Shown: positions 25,824-34,371 of the stretch, in pieces
Position numbering within the stretch: the first letter of the stretch is position 1
How the letters are laid out: each line of letters opens with the position of its first letter
From: Leptospirillum sp.
GTDB lineage: Bacteria; Nitrospirota; Leptospirillia; Leptospirillales; Leptospirillaceae
NCBI GenBank assembly: GCA_027315205.1
Contig: DAHUYM010000008.1
Span: 1 to 64,000, forward strand
DNA: 64,000 nt
Reading direction: 5' to 3'
Program-made: the position numbers and the translations under genes
The notes under the pieces: generated by a model
Told to the model about the DNA's origin: nothing
Seen by the model: the letters and a program-made list of their open reading frames with translations, nothing else
Databases searched by the model: none

Positions 25824-28627
25824 GCGAAGCGATTCTGCGGGACCTGCGCCGTCTTTTCGGACCGGATGCCGTCCTCGACGGGGACGGTGAGAGAAAGGCC
25901 TATTCCTACGACGCCGGACTGTACCGGATCGATCCGTCGGTTGTCGTACTGCCGTCTTCGAGCGACGAAGCCACGCGCATGATGGAATACTGCCTTTTCC
26001 GGGATCTTCCCGTCACCTTCCGGTCGGCCGGAACGAACCTCGGGGGCGGTTCGATCGGTCCCGGCGTCGTCATGGGCATGGCCCGGATGAAGGACATGGA
26101 CCTCTCGCTCGCCCGTGAAGGTGTCGTGGACGTCGAACCCGGTGTCATTCTTAAGGAACTGAACGACAGGCTTTCGGAAACAGGGATGTATTTTGCCCCG
26201 GACCCGTCTTCCGGTCTCGCGTGCCAGATTGGCGGGATGGTCGCGACAAACGCGGCGGGCGCACACGCCCTTAAGTACGGGGCGATGAAGGAGAATGTGC
26301 TTGCACTCGATTTTTTGACCTCCGCCGGGGAACGGGCAACCCTGGCGCCCTGTACCCTCCCGGGGGGGATAGGGCAATCCGGATTTGCTGAAGGACTTCC
26401 GAAGGCTTTTCGACAGCTCCTTGGTGTTCTTCCCGAATGGGCCCCGGTCATCAAGTCCCACGCCAAGAACGTCACAAAGAACTCATCCGGGTACAATCTT
26501 TTCGACCTCGTGGAGAAGCTATTCCCGGACAATCCCGCGGTCGTTCCCGTCTGGGACCCGATCCGTCCGATCGTGGGGTCGGAAGGGACCCTGGGGCTGG
26601 TGACACGGGCCTTTCTGAAAGTCCGTCCGATTCCCGCCCGAAAAGTGACGGTCCTGGCCTTTTTCCTGGGTCTCGGCGATCTGGGAGAGGCGGTGTCCCG
26701 CATCGGTCGTTTAGGCCCTTCCGCACTTGAGATGCTGGACCGGTATACGCTTGACCTGATCGGGCGGGACCGGTTCGGAATACCCTCCGGCGCCGACTCG
26801 ATGCTTCTGATCGAGTTCGACAGCGAACCGCAGGAAGCGCTTCTTTCCGATACCCTGGAGATCCTCGCCCGTTATCCGTCCCCCGAGTCCCCCAAGGTCG
26901 CCACATCGAAAAAAGAGCAGGAGAAGCTCTGGAGCGCCCGCCATGCGCTTTTCCCTACGTTGTACCGCTACGACGGCATTCATCGCCCGATCAACTTCGC
27001 CGACGACGTCGCGGTTCCGGTCCACCGTCTGACGGAGCTGCTCGCGTTTCTTAGGGATTTTTTCCGGAACCTCTCCGTACCGGTCGCGATTTACGGACAT
27101 ATCGGGAACGGCAACGCTCATATCAACCCCTTGCTCGATCTCAGGGATCCGGACTTCCGCGCGACGCTCCTCACCATAAGCCGGACGATCCACCGGGAGG
27201 TGATCGAACGGTTCGAAGGGGTCCCGTGCGGAGAGCACGGGGAAGGTCGGGTCCGCGCCGAATACCTTCCCGAAGTCTATGGTCCCGAGGTCTACCGGAT
27301 GTTCGTCGAGACCAAGGGATTCTTCGACCCCAAGGGGCTCCTGAACCCCGGTGTCAAGATTTCCCGGACATCGTTTTTGGAGAACATCGATGTGGAGAGG
27401 GTGTCGAAACCCTGCGCGACGTGCGGGAAGTGCAACACCGTCTGCCCGAGTTTTGACGTTCACAGGAACGAGGCGATGGGGGCGAGAGGGTGGTATCAGA
27501 TCCTGACCGACCCCGCTTTTTCCGGAAACCCTCCCGATTCGGTCTTGGACGGTTGCCTGAACTGCAAGTCCTGCCGTACGGTCTGCCCGGCGGGTGTCGA
27601 CGTATCGGCCGTCGTACTCGAAGCCAGAGCCCGGTTCCGGGCCGACCCCGTGACGCGCCGGATCTCGAAAGTCCTGCTCGATTCGGGTCGTCTCGAGTCG
27701 GTTTCTGCATGGATTGGGCGCACACAAATCCTATGGGATCGACCGCTGCCCAGGAAGCTCATAGAAACCGTGAGCCGATGGCTTCTGCGTCCGGTATCAA
27801 TAACGGCGAGACTGCCTGCAGACCTCGCCCTTCCGAAAATCCGGTCGGTTTCCTTCCGTCAAAAATTCCGAGGCTTGACGGAAGAGGCCGGCAGGGAAGG
27901 GGATCTCGCCTATTTCCACGGATGTGCGGCCAATACCCTGGACGACGGCATCGGAGAAGCGATGGTCCGGCTCCTGTCCGAAGCTCCCGGGCGTCTTGTC
28001 CTTCCCGTCCAGACCTGTTCAGGGACGCCGATCGAAACTTACGGGCACAGGGATCTTGTCCGTGAGGCCGCGAGACGGAACCTCGAAAGCCTTTACCGGT
28101 ATCCCGCCATCGTGACCGGTTGCGCGTCGTGTACGCTGGCGCTCAAAGACCTTCCGGCCCATTTCGACGAAGGAAGCCCGGAAAGAGAAAGGGCCAGGGA
28201 GGTGTCCGGGAGGGTTCGTCATATCACCCAGTTCCTCATGGATCCGCGGATGGAAGCTCTGCGTGAACGGTTCAAGGCGGGTGTGGTCCGGCAGAAGTCC
28301 GATGACCGGGTGACCTACCACGCCTCGTGCCATCTTCGCGCCGCGGGTGTCGTAGAGGAACCGCACGCGCTTCTCGAAGCCGTTTTCGGGGACCGGTTTC
28401 GCACGATGACCGATGAGGACCGCTGTGCCGGGGGAGCGGGAACCTACCTCCTCAAGGATCCGGACCTGTCGGGTGCTGTCTTCGCACGGAAGGCCCGGGC
28501 CATATCGGAGTCCGGGGCGAAATCGGTCACGACCTCCTGTCCGGCCTGCCAGGCGACATTGAAGGCGAGGCTTGGAAGCAAGACCGATGTCCGGCACGTG
28601 GCAACACTTCTGGCAGGACTTCTCTAA
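25820..28627 (+). CDS. FAD-linked oxidase/iron-sulfur reductase fusion (GlcD-GlcF type)
   Basis: This 935-residue protein joins a VAO-type FAD oxidase (FAD-binding part about 30-210 with FRSAGTNLGGGSIGPGVV and CQIGGMVATNAAGA; substrate cap to about 510 with the conserved HIGNGNAHINP and CGEHGEGR) to two 4Fe-4S ferredoxin motifs (CATCGKCNTVCP and CLNCKSCRTVCP) and two cysteine-rich CCG-like domains (HASCHLRAAG, TTSCPACQ). This is the layout of membrane-associated D-lactate or glycolate dehydrogenases that pass electrons to the quinone pool. The exact 2-hydroxy acid is not determinable. TTG start overlaps the YhaM stop. Confidence 0.9.
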   Translation: MSEAILRDLRRLFGPDAVLDGDGERKAYSYDAGLYRIDPSVVVLPSSSDEATRMMEYCLFRDLPVTFRSAGTNLGGGSIGPGVVMGMARMKDMDLSLAREGVVDVEPGVILKELNDRLSETGMYFAPDPSSGLACQIGGMVATNAAGAHALKYGAMKENVLALDFLTSAGERATLAPCTLPGGIGQSGFAEGLPKAFRQLLGVLPEWAPVIKSHAKNVTKNSSGYNLFDLVEKLFPDNPAVVPVWDPIRPIVGSEGTLGLVTRAFLKVRPIPARKVTVLAFFLGLGDLGEAVSRIGRLGPSALEMLDRYTLDLIGRDRFGIPSGADSMLLIEFDSEPQEALLSDTLEILARYPSPESPKVATSKKEQEKLWSARHALFPTLYRYDGIHRPINFADDVAVPVHRLTELLAFLRDFFRNLSVPVAIYGHIGNGNAHINPLLDLRDPDFRATLLTISRTIHREVIERFEGVPCGEHGEGRVRAEYLPEVYGPEVYRMFVETKGFFDPKGLLNPGVKISRTSFLENIDVERVSKPCATCGKCNTVCPSFDVHRNEAMGARGWYQILTDPAFSGNPPDSVLDGCLNCKSCRTVCPAGVDVSAVVLEARARFRADPVTRRISKVLLDSGRLESVSAWIGRTQILWDRPLPRKLIETVSRWLLRPVSITARLPADLALPKIRSVSFRQKFRGLTEEAGREGDLAYFHGCAANTLDDGIGEAMVRLLSEAPGRLVLPVQTCSGTPIETYGHRDLVREAARRNLESLYRYPAIVTGCASCTLALKDLPAHFDEGSPERERAREVSGRVRHITQFLMDPRMEALRERFKAGVVRQKSDDRVTYHASCHLRAAGVVEEPHALLEAVFGDRFRTMTDEDRCAGGAGTYLLKDPDLSGAVFARKARAISESGAKSVTTSCPACQATLKARLGSKTDVRHVATLLAGLL

Positions 28628-28752
28628 GACCCGGACCTTGATTTGCGCCGGATCCCCCTGTAACGGACTTGGTTGATTCCGCGATACGATCTTTTCGCAT
28701 CGTGGCCAGAGGTATCCCGTGCGACACTCCGGGCATGACCTCGTGACCAACG

Positions 28753-28983
28753 TTACCGCGATTCGCAAGATCTTTCCAGCGTTTGCCGGATCGCTACAGA
28801 GCCAAGCTCCACCATCGGCTCGATCGCACCGCGAACCTCTTCGGGCGGGAGATCGGTGACCCAGAGAACCCGGGATCCACCGTCAGGCCCGGCGCAGACT
28901 TGAAAATACGTGTTGTGGTGTGACGTCCGAATACGAATGATCCCCGGGAAACCATGACCGTCCGTGTTTGATTGAAGCACCAC
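28753..28983 (-). CDS. Small hypothetical protein
   Basis: A 76-residue frame starting at GTG 28983 with a weak GGAAAA upstream. The composition (IIRIRTSHHNTYFQVC, LWVTDLPPEEVRGAIEPMVELGSVA) looks like a real small domain with alternating strands and a final helix, more protein-like than the other frames here. It follows xth on the same strand after a gap of about 90 bases. No family is recognised and coding status is uncertain. Confidence 0.4.
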   Translation of the reverse strand: MVLQSNTDGHGFPGIIRIRTSHHNTYFQVCAGPDGGSRVLWVTDLPPEEVRGAIEPMVELGSVAIRQTLERSCESR

Positions 28984-29073
28984 TTTTCCGGAGAATTATA
29001 AGGGAGAAACATCATTGCCCATCGGTATTTTATAACGATAGGTGCGGGCAGGGGACGTTTTCGGGAAGGAAGT

Positions 29074-29853
29074 TCAGGGGAACGGGATATCCCCGAAACA
29101 GGCGGTCACCGGCGCATGATCGGAAGGGCGCTCGTATTTCCTGGCGTTCCGGTCGATCGAGACTTCGGTGCAGGACCCGAAAAGCGGCCTGGATCCAAGG
29201 ATGAGGTCGATGCGGAGTCCCCGGTCCCTGTGGAAGTTTCCCATCCGGTAGTCCCACCAGGAGAAAAGCCGTGATTCGGGGTTCTTTTCCCGGAAGAGGT
29301 CGACGAATCCAAGATTGAGGATGGAGTCGAAACGGCTTCGTTCGGGATCGGAAGCGAATATCTGTCCCCTGATCCCTTCAGGGTCCCAGGCATCCCGATC
29401 TCCCGGTGCGATGTTGAAATCCCCCAGAAGGATCACGGGTTTGTGCGAGGGGTCAAGAAGCCTGAGCGTCTCGATCAGGTGGTCGAGCCATTCCAGCTTG
29501 TATGCGTATTTCGGCGTATCCAGATCCTGGCCGTTGGGAATGTAAACGTTGACGATACGGATCCCGTCGATCATGGCGGATATCATGCGCCGGTGGTCGT
29601 CGGACCAATCGGGGAACCCGATCCGGACGTCCTGTATCGGGCGGTGCGAGAGTATGGCGACCCCGTTGTAGGCGGGCTGGCCGGAAAAAGCGGTCTCGTA
29701 CCCCAATTCCCTTAAAGGCTCGAGCGGGAACATCGGGTCCGGGATTTTGGTTTCCTGAAGACACAGGATATCGGGCCTGTTGTTCGTGATCCATTCCTGG
29801 ACCTGGGGAAGACGGACCTTGAGGGAGTTGACGTTCCAGGTGGCGATCTTCAC
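29074..29853 (-). CDS. xth: Exodeoxyribonuclease III
   Basis: A 259-residue enzyme of the exonuclease-endonuclease-phosphatase superfamily that cleaves DNA at abasic sites and trims 3' ends. It shows MKIATWNVNSLKVRL, LQETKI with the metal Glu, YIPNGQDL, LLGDFNIAP, SWWDYR and the C-terminal SDHAPV with the catalytic Asp-His. Start is GTG 29853. It is the downstream member of the one-carbon gene string. Confidence 0.95.
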   Translation of the reverse strand: MKIATWNVNSLKVRLPQVQEWITNNRPDILCLQETKIPDPMFPLEPLRELGYETAFSGQPAYNGVAILSHRPIQDVRIGFPDWSDDHRRMISAMIDGIRIVNVYIPNGQDLDTPKYAYKLEWLDHLIETLRLLDPSHKPVILLGDFNIAPGDRDAWDPEGIRGQIFASDPERSRFDSILNLGFVDLFREKNPESRLFSWWDYRMGNFHRDRGLRIDLILGSRPLFGSCTEVSIDRNARKYERPSDHAPVTACFGDIPFP

Positions 29854-29871
29854 CGCGTCCCTAGTCCCCCG

Positions 29872-30414
29872 TCAAAGGGATGTCTTGTGGTTCGGATTGG
29901 CGAATCCGTGCCACTTCATGACGCTCAAGACCGCATCGGTCGCGAGGTCCGAGATGCCAAGCTCCATGAATTTTTCGGCAAGGTAGGTGATCCAGTCGAT
30001 CCCTGTGCCGCAGGGTCCCGACCCTTGCTTCGCGATTTTCACGATTTCCTGGGGGACCAGCTTCCCGATGTAGTCGGGGTGCTCCCGGTTGGAGATGAAG
30101 AAGAAGGCATCCTCCGACGACTCGCTGTTGACGATGATGCTGGCCTCTTTCATGACGAACCGGTCAGTATGGATCTTCTGGAGGTTCTGGAGGATTTCGT
30201 CTTCTTCGTCTTCCGGAACGAGATAGGCGTATCCCCGGCAATCTCCGCTGGTCTCGAACCCGAGACCCGGCGAGGGAGCCGAAGGAGAACCATAACGGTC
30301 GGTCATCAGGTAGTTGAAGGAACGATGGTGCTCCTCGAGGAGCGCTTTTTTCCGCATCTGGTAAGGGTAGGGAAAATCCCACATCAATTCGTTGTACGTA
30401 AAGATCCAGGCCAT
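29872..30414 (-). CDS. ChaC-like gamma-glutamylcyclotransferase homologue
   Basis: The 180-residue product resembles ChaC proteins, which degrade glutathione to 5-oxoproline and Cys-Gly: N-terminal WIFTYNELMWDFPYPY, FNYLMTDRYGSP, the Gly-rich GDCRGYAYLV, and PDYIGKLV near the end. The usual YGSL loop that holds the gamma-glutamyl group reads YNEL here, so activity or substrate may differ. Its start overlaps the panB stop, indicating coupled expression. Confidence 0.7.
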   Translation of the reverse strand: MAWIFTYNELMWDFPYPYQMRKKALLEEHHRSFNYLMTDRYGSPSAPSPGLGFETSGDCRGYAYLVPEDEEDEILQNLQKIHTDRFVMKEASIIVNSESSEDAFFFISNREHPDYIGKLVPQEIVKIAKQGSGPCGTGIDWITYLAEKFMELGISDLATDAVLSVMKWHGFANPNHKTSL

Positions 30415-30415
30415 A

Positions 30416-31270
30416 TCATCCCTTTCTTTTGGTTTTCAGTCTGTCGAGCTTAGGGAGTGTGACCGGTCCGTCCGGATAAGACTCTCCCGGTGCGGGGAAG
30501 CTTCCGTCGGCCACGGAGTCACGGAAAGCCGCGAGCGCCACGCGGGCCACGTCCGCGACATTCCCGAACGCTCTCGCGAAACGGGGCAAAGGGGCGGACG
30601 TCCAGCCCACCAGATCGTGGAACACGAGAACCTGACCGTCGGTGTGGGGCCCCGCGCCGATCCCGAAAGTGGGAACGGGAACCGTCTGGGAGATCGTGCG
30701 TGCCAGATTCGCGGGAATGGCTTCGAGGACCAGTGCGAAGACGCCCGCTTCGGAAAGGGCCCTGGCATCGTTCAGGATCGCTTCGGCGCTGGCGGCGTCC
30801 CGTCCCTGAACCTTGAAGCCTCCCATGGAATGGACGTTCATAGGCTTCATGCCGATATGTCCCATCACGGGAACCATCGCACCGGAGAGGTACCGGACGA
30901 CGGGAGCGATTTCCGTCCCCCCCTCGAGCTTGACGGCGTGGCATCCCCCCTCCTTGATCAGGCGTCCCGCGTTCCTGAGCGCCTCTTCCTTCGAGACGGT
31001 GTAGGACATGAAAGGCATATCCGTGACGAGGAGGGGACCTTCGAGACCCCGGGCGACCATCCGTGTGTGGTAGATCATCTCGTCGACCGTGACGGACAGG
31101 GTGTTTTCCATCCCCTGGACGACCATTCCCAGGGAATCCCCCACGAGGGCGACGTCGATGCCGGCCTGGGTGACGAGGCGGGCTGTCGGGGCATCGTAAG
31201 CCGTCACCATGGTGATGGGAGGTCCCGAACGTTTTCTGGAAGGAAACGTGTCGATCGTGACCTGTTTCAT
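30416..31270 (-). CDS. panB: Ketopantoate hydroxymethyltransferase
   Basis: PanB transfers a hydroxymethyl group from 5,10-methylene-tetrahydrofolate to 2-oxoisovalerate, the first committed step of pantothenate and CoA synthesis. Conserved elements are MVTAYDAPTARL, VGDSLGMVVQG with the magnesium Asp, MPFMSY, EGG in AVKLEGG, and HIGMKP. Length (284) is normal. It sits directly after metF, folD and folE in a one-carbon operon whose products provide its cofactor. Confidence 0.96.
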   Translation of the reverse strand: MKQVTIDTFPSRKRSGPPITMVTAYDAPTARLVTQAGIDVALVGDSLGMVVQGMENTLSVTVDEMIYHTRMVARGLEGPLLVTDMPFMSYTVSKEEALRNAGRLIKEGGCHAVKLEGGTEIAPVVRYLSGAMVPVMGHIGMKPMNVHSMGGFKVQGRDAASAEAILNDARALSEAGVFALVLEAIPANLARTISQTVPVPTFGIGAGPHTDGQVLVFHDLVGWTSAPLPRFARAFGNVADVARVALAAFRDSVADGSFPAPGESYPDGPVTLPKLDRLKTKRKG

Positions 31271-31277
31271 GGGTGTC

Positions 31278-32147
31278 TCACGGGAAAGCCCGGTCGAGTA
31301 TGGAAGGAATGGTCTCTTCCGCGCCGACCGTCATGATGTGAACCCCGTGGACCATCGGCTTGATGGACTGGATCGTCTCAGCGGCGATGGCGATCCCTTC
31401 TGCCAGGGCTTTTCCCGGCGGGGCCTGTTCAAGCCTCGCGATCAAGTGCGAAGGGACCCGGATGCCGGGAACGTGGTCGTTCAGGTACCGGGCCATTTTC
31501 GCGGATTTCAGGAGGATTACCCCCGCGATCACCGGAACCTGGAACGGGGAAGCGAACTCCATGAATTCAGATACCCGCTCCGGGGAGAATACGGCCTGGG
31601 TCTGGAAGAACCGCGCTCCGGCGTCGAACTTTTCTTCGAACCTTCTCCGTTCCGAATCGAGATCCCCCTCCGGGGAGGCCGCGGCTCCGGGCAGGATATC
31701 GGTCGAGCCCGAAAGGTCCTTTCCCGAAAGATCGGTCCCCCCGTTCAACAGAGTGATCGCCCGGATCAGCTCGGGTGTAGGGATGTCGAAGACGGGCTTG
31801 GCTTCGGGGTGGTCTCCCAGAGTCGGCGGGTCACCCGAAAGACAAAGGACCTGGCGGATGCCGAGCGAGGACATCCCCAGGAGGTCGGACTGGATGGCCA
31901 GGCGGTTCCGGTCCCTGAGCGTGATCTGGACGATCGGATCGATGCCGGTCGATTTGAGGTGGATCCCCATGGCGAAGGGACACATCCGCATCACGCCCGT
32001 CTGGTTGTCGGTGACGTTCATTCCGTGAATCCGCCCCTTGAGAGGCGCCAGACGATCGAGAAGATCCGAAACGGAGGAGCCCTTCGGAGGGGAGCATTCG
32101 GACGTGATGAGAAATGTTCGGGCGTTCAGTGCTTCGCGAAACGTCAT
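31278..32147 (-). CDS. metF: Methylenetetrahydrofolate reductase
   Basis: A TIM-barrel flavoprotein reducing methylene-THF to methyl-THF for methionine synthesis. Seen are SECSPPKG at the start, MNVTDNQTGVMRM, QITLRDRNR, VLCLSGDPP and ARFFQTQAVF. The 289 residues fit the short bacterial form. AGGA precedes ATG 32147. It lies 17 bases after folD and 7 before panB. Confidence 0.94.
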   Translation of the reverse strand: MTFREALNARTFLITSECSPPKGSSVSDLLDRLAPLKGRIHGMNVTDNQTGVMRMCPFAMGIHLKSTGIDPIVQITLRDRNRLAIQSDLLGMSSLGIRQVLCLSGDPPTLGDHPEAKPVFDIPTPELIRAITLLNGGTDLSGKDLSGSTDILPGAAASPEGDLDSERRRFEEKFDAGARFFQTQAVFSPERVSEFMEFASPFQVPVIAGVILLKSAKMARYLNDHVPGIRVPSHLIARLEQAPPGKALAEGIAIAAETIQSIKPMVHGVHIMTVGAEETIPSILDRAFP

Positions 32148-32163
32148 TAAAGCGTCCTCGGCG

Positions 32164-33030
32164 TTAGGGGTGGGGGAGTCCTTCGTGGAGGCAGAAGGCC
32201 CGGATAGTGTTTTCCAAAAGCGTGGCGATCGTCATGGGGCCGACGCCACCGGGCACAGGCGTAATCGCCGAGGACAGGGGGAAAACACCCTGGAAGTCGA
32301 CGTCACCGACGAGTTTTCCTTCGGCGTTCCGGTTCATCCCGACGTCGATGACGACAACTCCGGGCTTGACGTGGTCCTTTGTGATCGCATGGGCCCTTCC
32401 GATCGCCGCCACCAGGATGTCGGCCCTTCGGGTTTCTCCCTGGAGATCGTGCGTCCGGCTGTGGCAGATGGTGACGGTGGCATCTCTCGCCAGGAGAAGG
32501 AGCGCCATGGGCTTCCCGACAATCAGGCTGCGTCCTACGACGACGGCATGCTTGCCCGCGATGGAAAGGCCATAGCGGTCCAGAAGCGTGATGATGCCGG
32601 TGGGGGTACAGGGCGCCAGCGTTTTCATTCCGATCACAAGACGACCCACGTTCACGGGGTGGAAGCCGTCAACGTCCTTTCCGGGATCGATCCTGTAAAG
32701 GATCTCGTCCTTGACGATCTGTTTCGGAAGCGGAAGCTGGACGAGAATCCCGTCCACTCTGGGGTCTCGGTTCAGCTGGTCGATCTTTTCTTCGATCACC
32801 GATTGGGGCGTGTCGACGGGAAGGTTGATGTCCGGGGCGTAGATTCCGGCTTTCCGGCAGGAGTCCCGTTTGCTTCCCACATAGGTGCGGCTGGCGGGAT
32901 CCTCTCCGACCAGGACGACGGCGAGTCCCGGCGGCCGGCCTTTTTTCCGGACGAGTTCCGCGACCTTTTCCGTCTGTTCTTTCAGAAGAGTCTGGGCCAG
33001 TTCACGCCCGTTCAGAATCGTCGTCGCCAC
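32164..33030 (-). CDS. folD: Bifunctional methylene-THF dehydrogenase/methenyl-THF cyclohydrolase
   Basis: FolD interconverts 5,10-methylene- and 10-formyl-THF. The 288 residues contain the catalytic YVGSKRDSCRKAGI with the key Lys, VQLPLPKQI, the NADP site VVVGRSLIVGKPMALLLL, and the C-terminal PVPGGVGPMT. The start is GTG 33030 behind a G-rich site. It is followed directly by metF. Confidence 0.97.
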   Translation of the reverse strand: MATTILNGRELAQTLLKEQTEKVAELVRKKGRPPGLAVVLVGEDPASRTYVGSKRDSCRKAGIYAPDINLPVDTPQSVIEEKIDQLNRDPRVDGILVQLPLPKQIVKDEILYRIDPGKDVDGFHPVNVGRLVIGMKTLAPCTPTGIITLLDRYGLSIAGKHAVVVGRSLIVGKPMALLLLARDATVTICHSRTHDLQGETRRADILVAAIGRAHAITKDHVKPGVVVIDVGMNRNAEGKLVGDVDFQGVFPLSSAITPVPGGVGPMTIATLLENTIRAFCLHEGLPHP

Positions 33031-33153
33031 TCAATGCCCCCATTTATGGTTCTCCGTTTCCGTGTTCTCTCCTGTCAATCTTAAAGGGATCGTCCCCATC
33101 CGTTCAAGACCGAGGGAGAGAGAACTCCCGTGGGAGGGCTCGCCGTAGAGGTC

Positions 33154-33744
33154 CTAGCGTGCCCCGTTCATCCGGATGAAGGACAAAAATTCCTGGCGGG
33201 TTTTCGCGTTTTTCCGGAAGCTTCCACGGACGGCGGACGTGACGACGGGGACGCCGGCTTTCCGGATCCCGCGCATCGCAAGGCAGAGGTGTTCGGCTTC
33301 CAGGACGACCATGACACCCTGGGGGCGGAGGATGTCGAGGATGCCGTCGGCCAACTGGGAGGTCAGCCGTTCCTGGATCTGGGGTCTCTTGGCAAAGAGA
33401 TCGAGTATCCGGCCAAGCTCGGAAAGCCCCGTCATGCGGTTTTCCATCGGGATGTAGGCGATGTGGGCCCGGCCGAAAAACGGAAGAAAATGGTGTTCGC
33501 ACATCGAATAAAAAGGGACCCCCGCCAACGCGACCATCTCGTCGAAACCCTCTCCCTCGATCAGGGAAAGCGTCTCGCCCGGGACGCGGCCGATTCCCCC
33601 GAAGAGGTCCTTGTAGAGCTCCGCCACCCGGTCCGGTGTTTCTCGAAGTCCCGGCCTGTCAGGGTCTTCCCCGATCCCTTCGAGGATCAGCCGAAACCCA
33701 GCCGAAATTTTTTTAGGGTCGATCAATCCGCAAGGTCTCCTCAT
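33154..33744 (-). CDS. folE: GTP cyclohydrolase I
   Basis: FolE converts GTP to dihydroneopterin triphosphate, entry to folate synthesis. The zinc ligands are present in YSMCEHHFLPFFG and later EAEHLCLAMRG, with LSELGRI and the C-terminal SFRKNAKTRQEFLSFI. Length 196 is standard. The ATG at 33744 overlaps the end of the 5-FCL gene; TTG 33726, about 10 bases after AGGAG, is an alternative start. Confidence 0.95.
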   Translation of the reverse strand: MRRPCGLIDPKKISAGFRLILEGIGEDPDRPGLRETPDRVAELYKDLFGGIGRVPGETLSLIEGEGFDEMVALAGVPFYSMCEHHFLPFFGRAHIAYIPMENRMTGLSELGRILDLFAKRPQIQERLTSQLADGILDILRPQGVMVVLEAEHLCLAMRGIRKAGVPVVTSAVRGSFRKNAKTRQEFLSFIRMNGAR

Positions 33745-34324
33745 CCGTTATAATGACATCCATGGAAATGTCCAGCCGGTTCACCGGAACGCGGGGCACG
33801 ATCTGCTCCGAAAACGCAATCCCCACTTTGAGGGAGTCCGGCGGGATGCGCGAAAGAAGGGTATCATAATACCCCTTGCCGTATCCGAGTCGCCTTCCCT
33901 GCCTGTCGAAGGCCACTCCCGGAAGAAGGTACACGGCGACCGATTCCGGCGGAACGGGTTCGAATCCTCTCGGCTCGGGTATCCCGAAAGGGCCATCGCC
34001 CATCGGGGTTCCCGGAGCCATCGGGGCCAGTACGAGCCGTGGAGGATCCCTTCGGATGACCGGGACGACGACCGGATGTCCGCGGATCCAGAGGTCTTCC
34101 AGGATTCTCCCCGTGGCCACTTCGCTTCCGAACGAATGAAAAAGATGGATACGGGCGGAAGGGGGAGCGGCCGTTTCCAGGAAGGAGCGGACGAGGTGGC
34201 GTATGCGCCCGGACTTTTCCGTCCGGACCGGTTCGGAGAGCCTGTCCCGGATGTCGAGAACGGTTTTTCTGAGGCGGGACTTTTCCCTCCGGACGTTCGA
34301 TCCCGGTTCGCTTTCGTTTTTCAT
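33713..34324 (-). CDS. 5-formyltetrahydrofolate cyclo-ligase
   Basis: This enzyme rescues 5-formyl-THF by ATP-dependent closure to methenyl-THF. The family motifs are REKSRLRKTV at the start, VVVPVIRR, and YLLPGVAFDRQGRRLGYGKGYYD. ATG 34324 is chosen because GGAG lies eight bases upstream, giving 203 residues. It is the first gene of the one-carbon operon and is divergent from the anion transporter gene. Confidence 0.93.
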   Translation of the reverse strand: MKNESEPGSNVRREKSRLRKTVLDIRDRLSEPVRTEKSGRIRHLVRSFLETAAPPSARIHLFHSFGSEVATGRILEDLWIRGHPVVVPVIRRDPPRLVLAPMAPGTPMGDGPFGIPEPRGFEPVPPESVAVYLLPGVAFDRQGRRLGYGKGYYDTLLSRIPPDSLKVGIAFSEQIVPRVPVNRLDISMDVIITDEETLRIDRP

Positions 34325-34371
34325 TCGGGGTTCTCCAGTATGAAAGATCAACCCAAGAGAAGGGGATCCCG

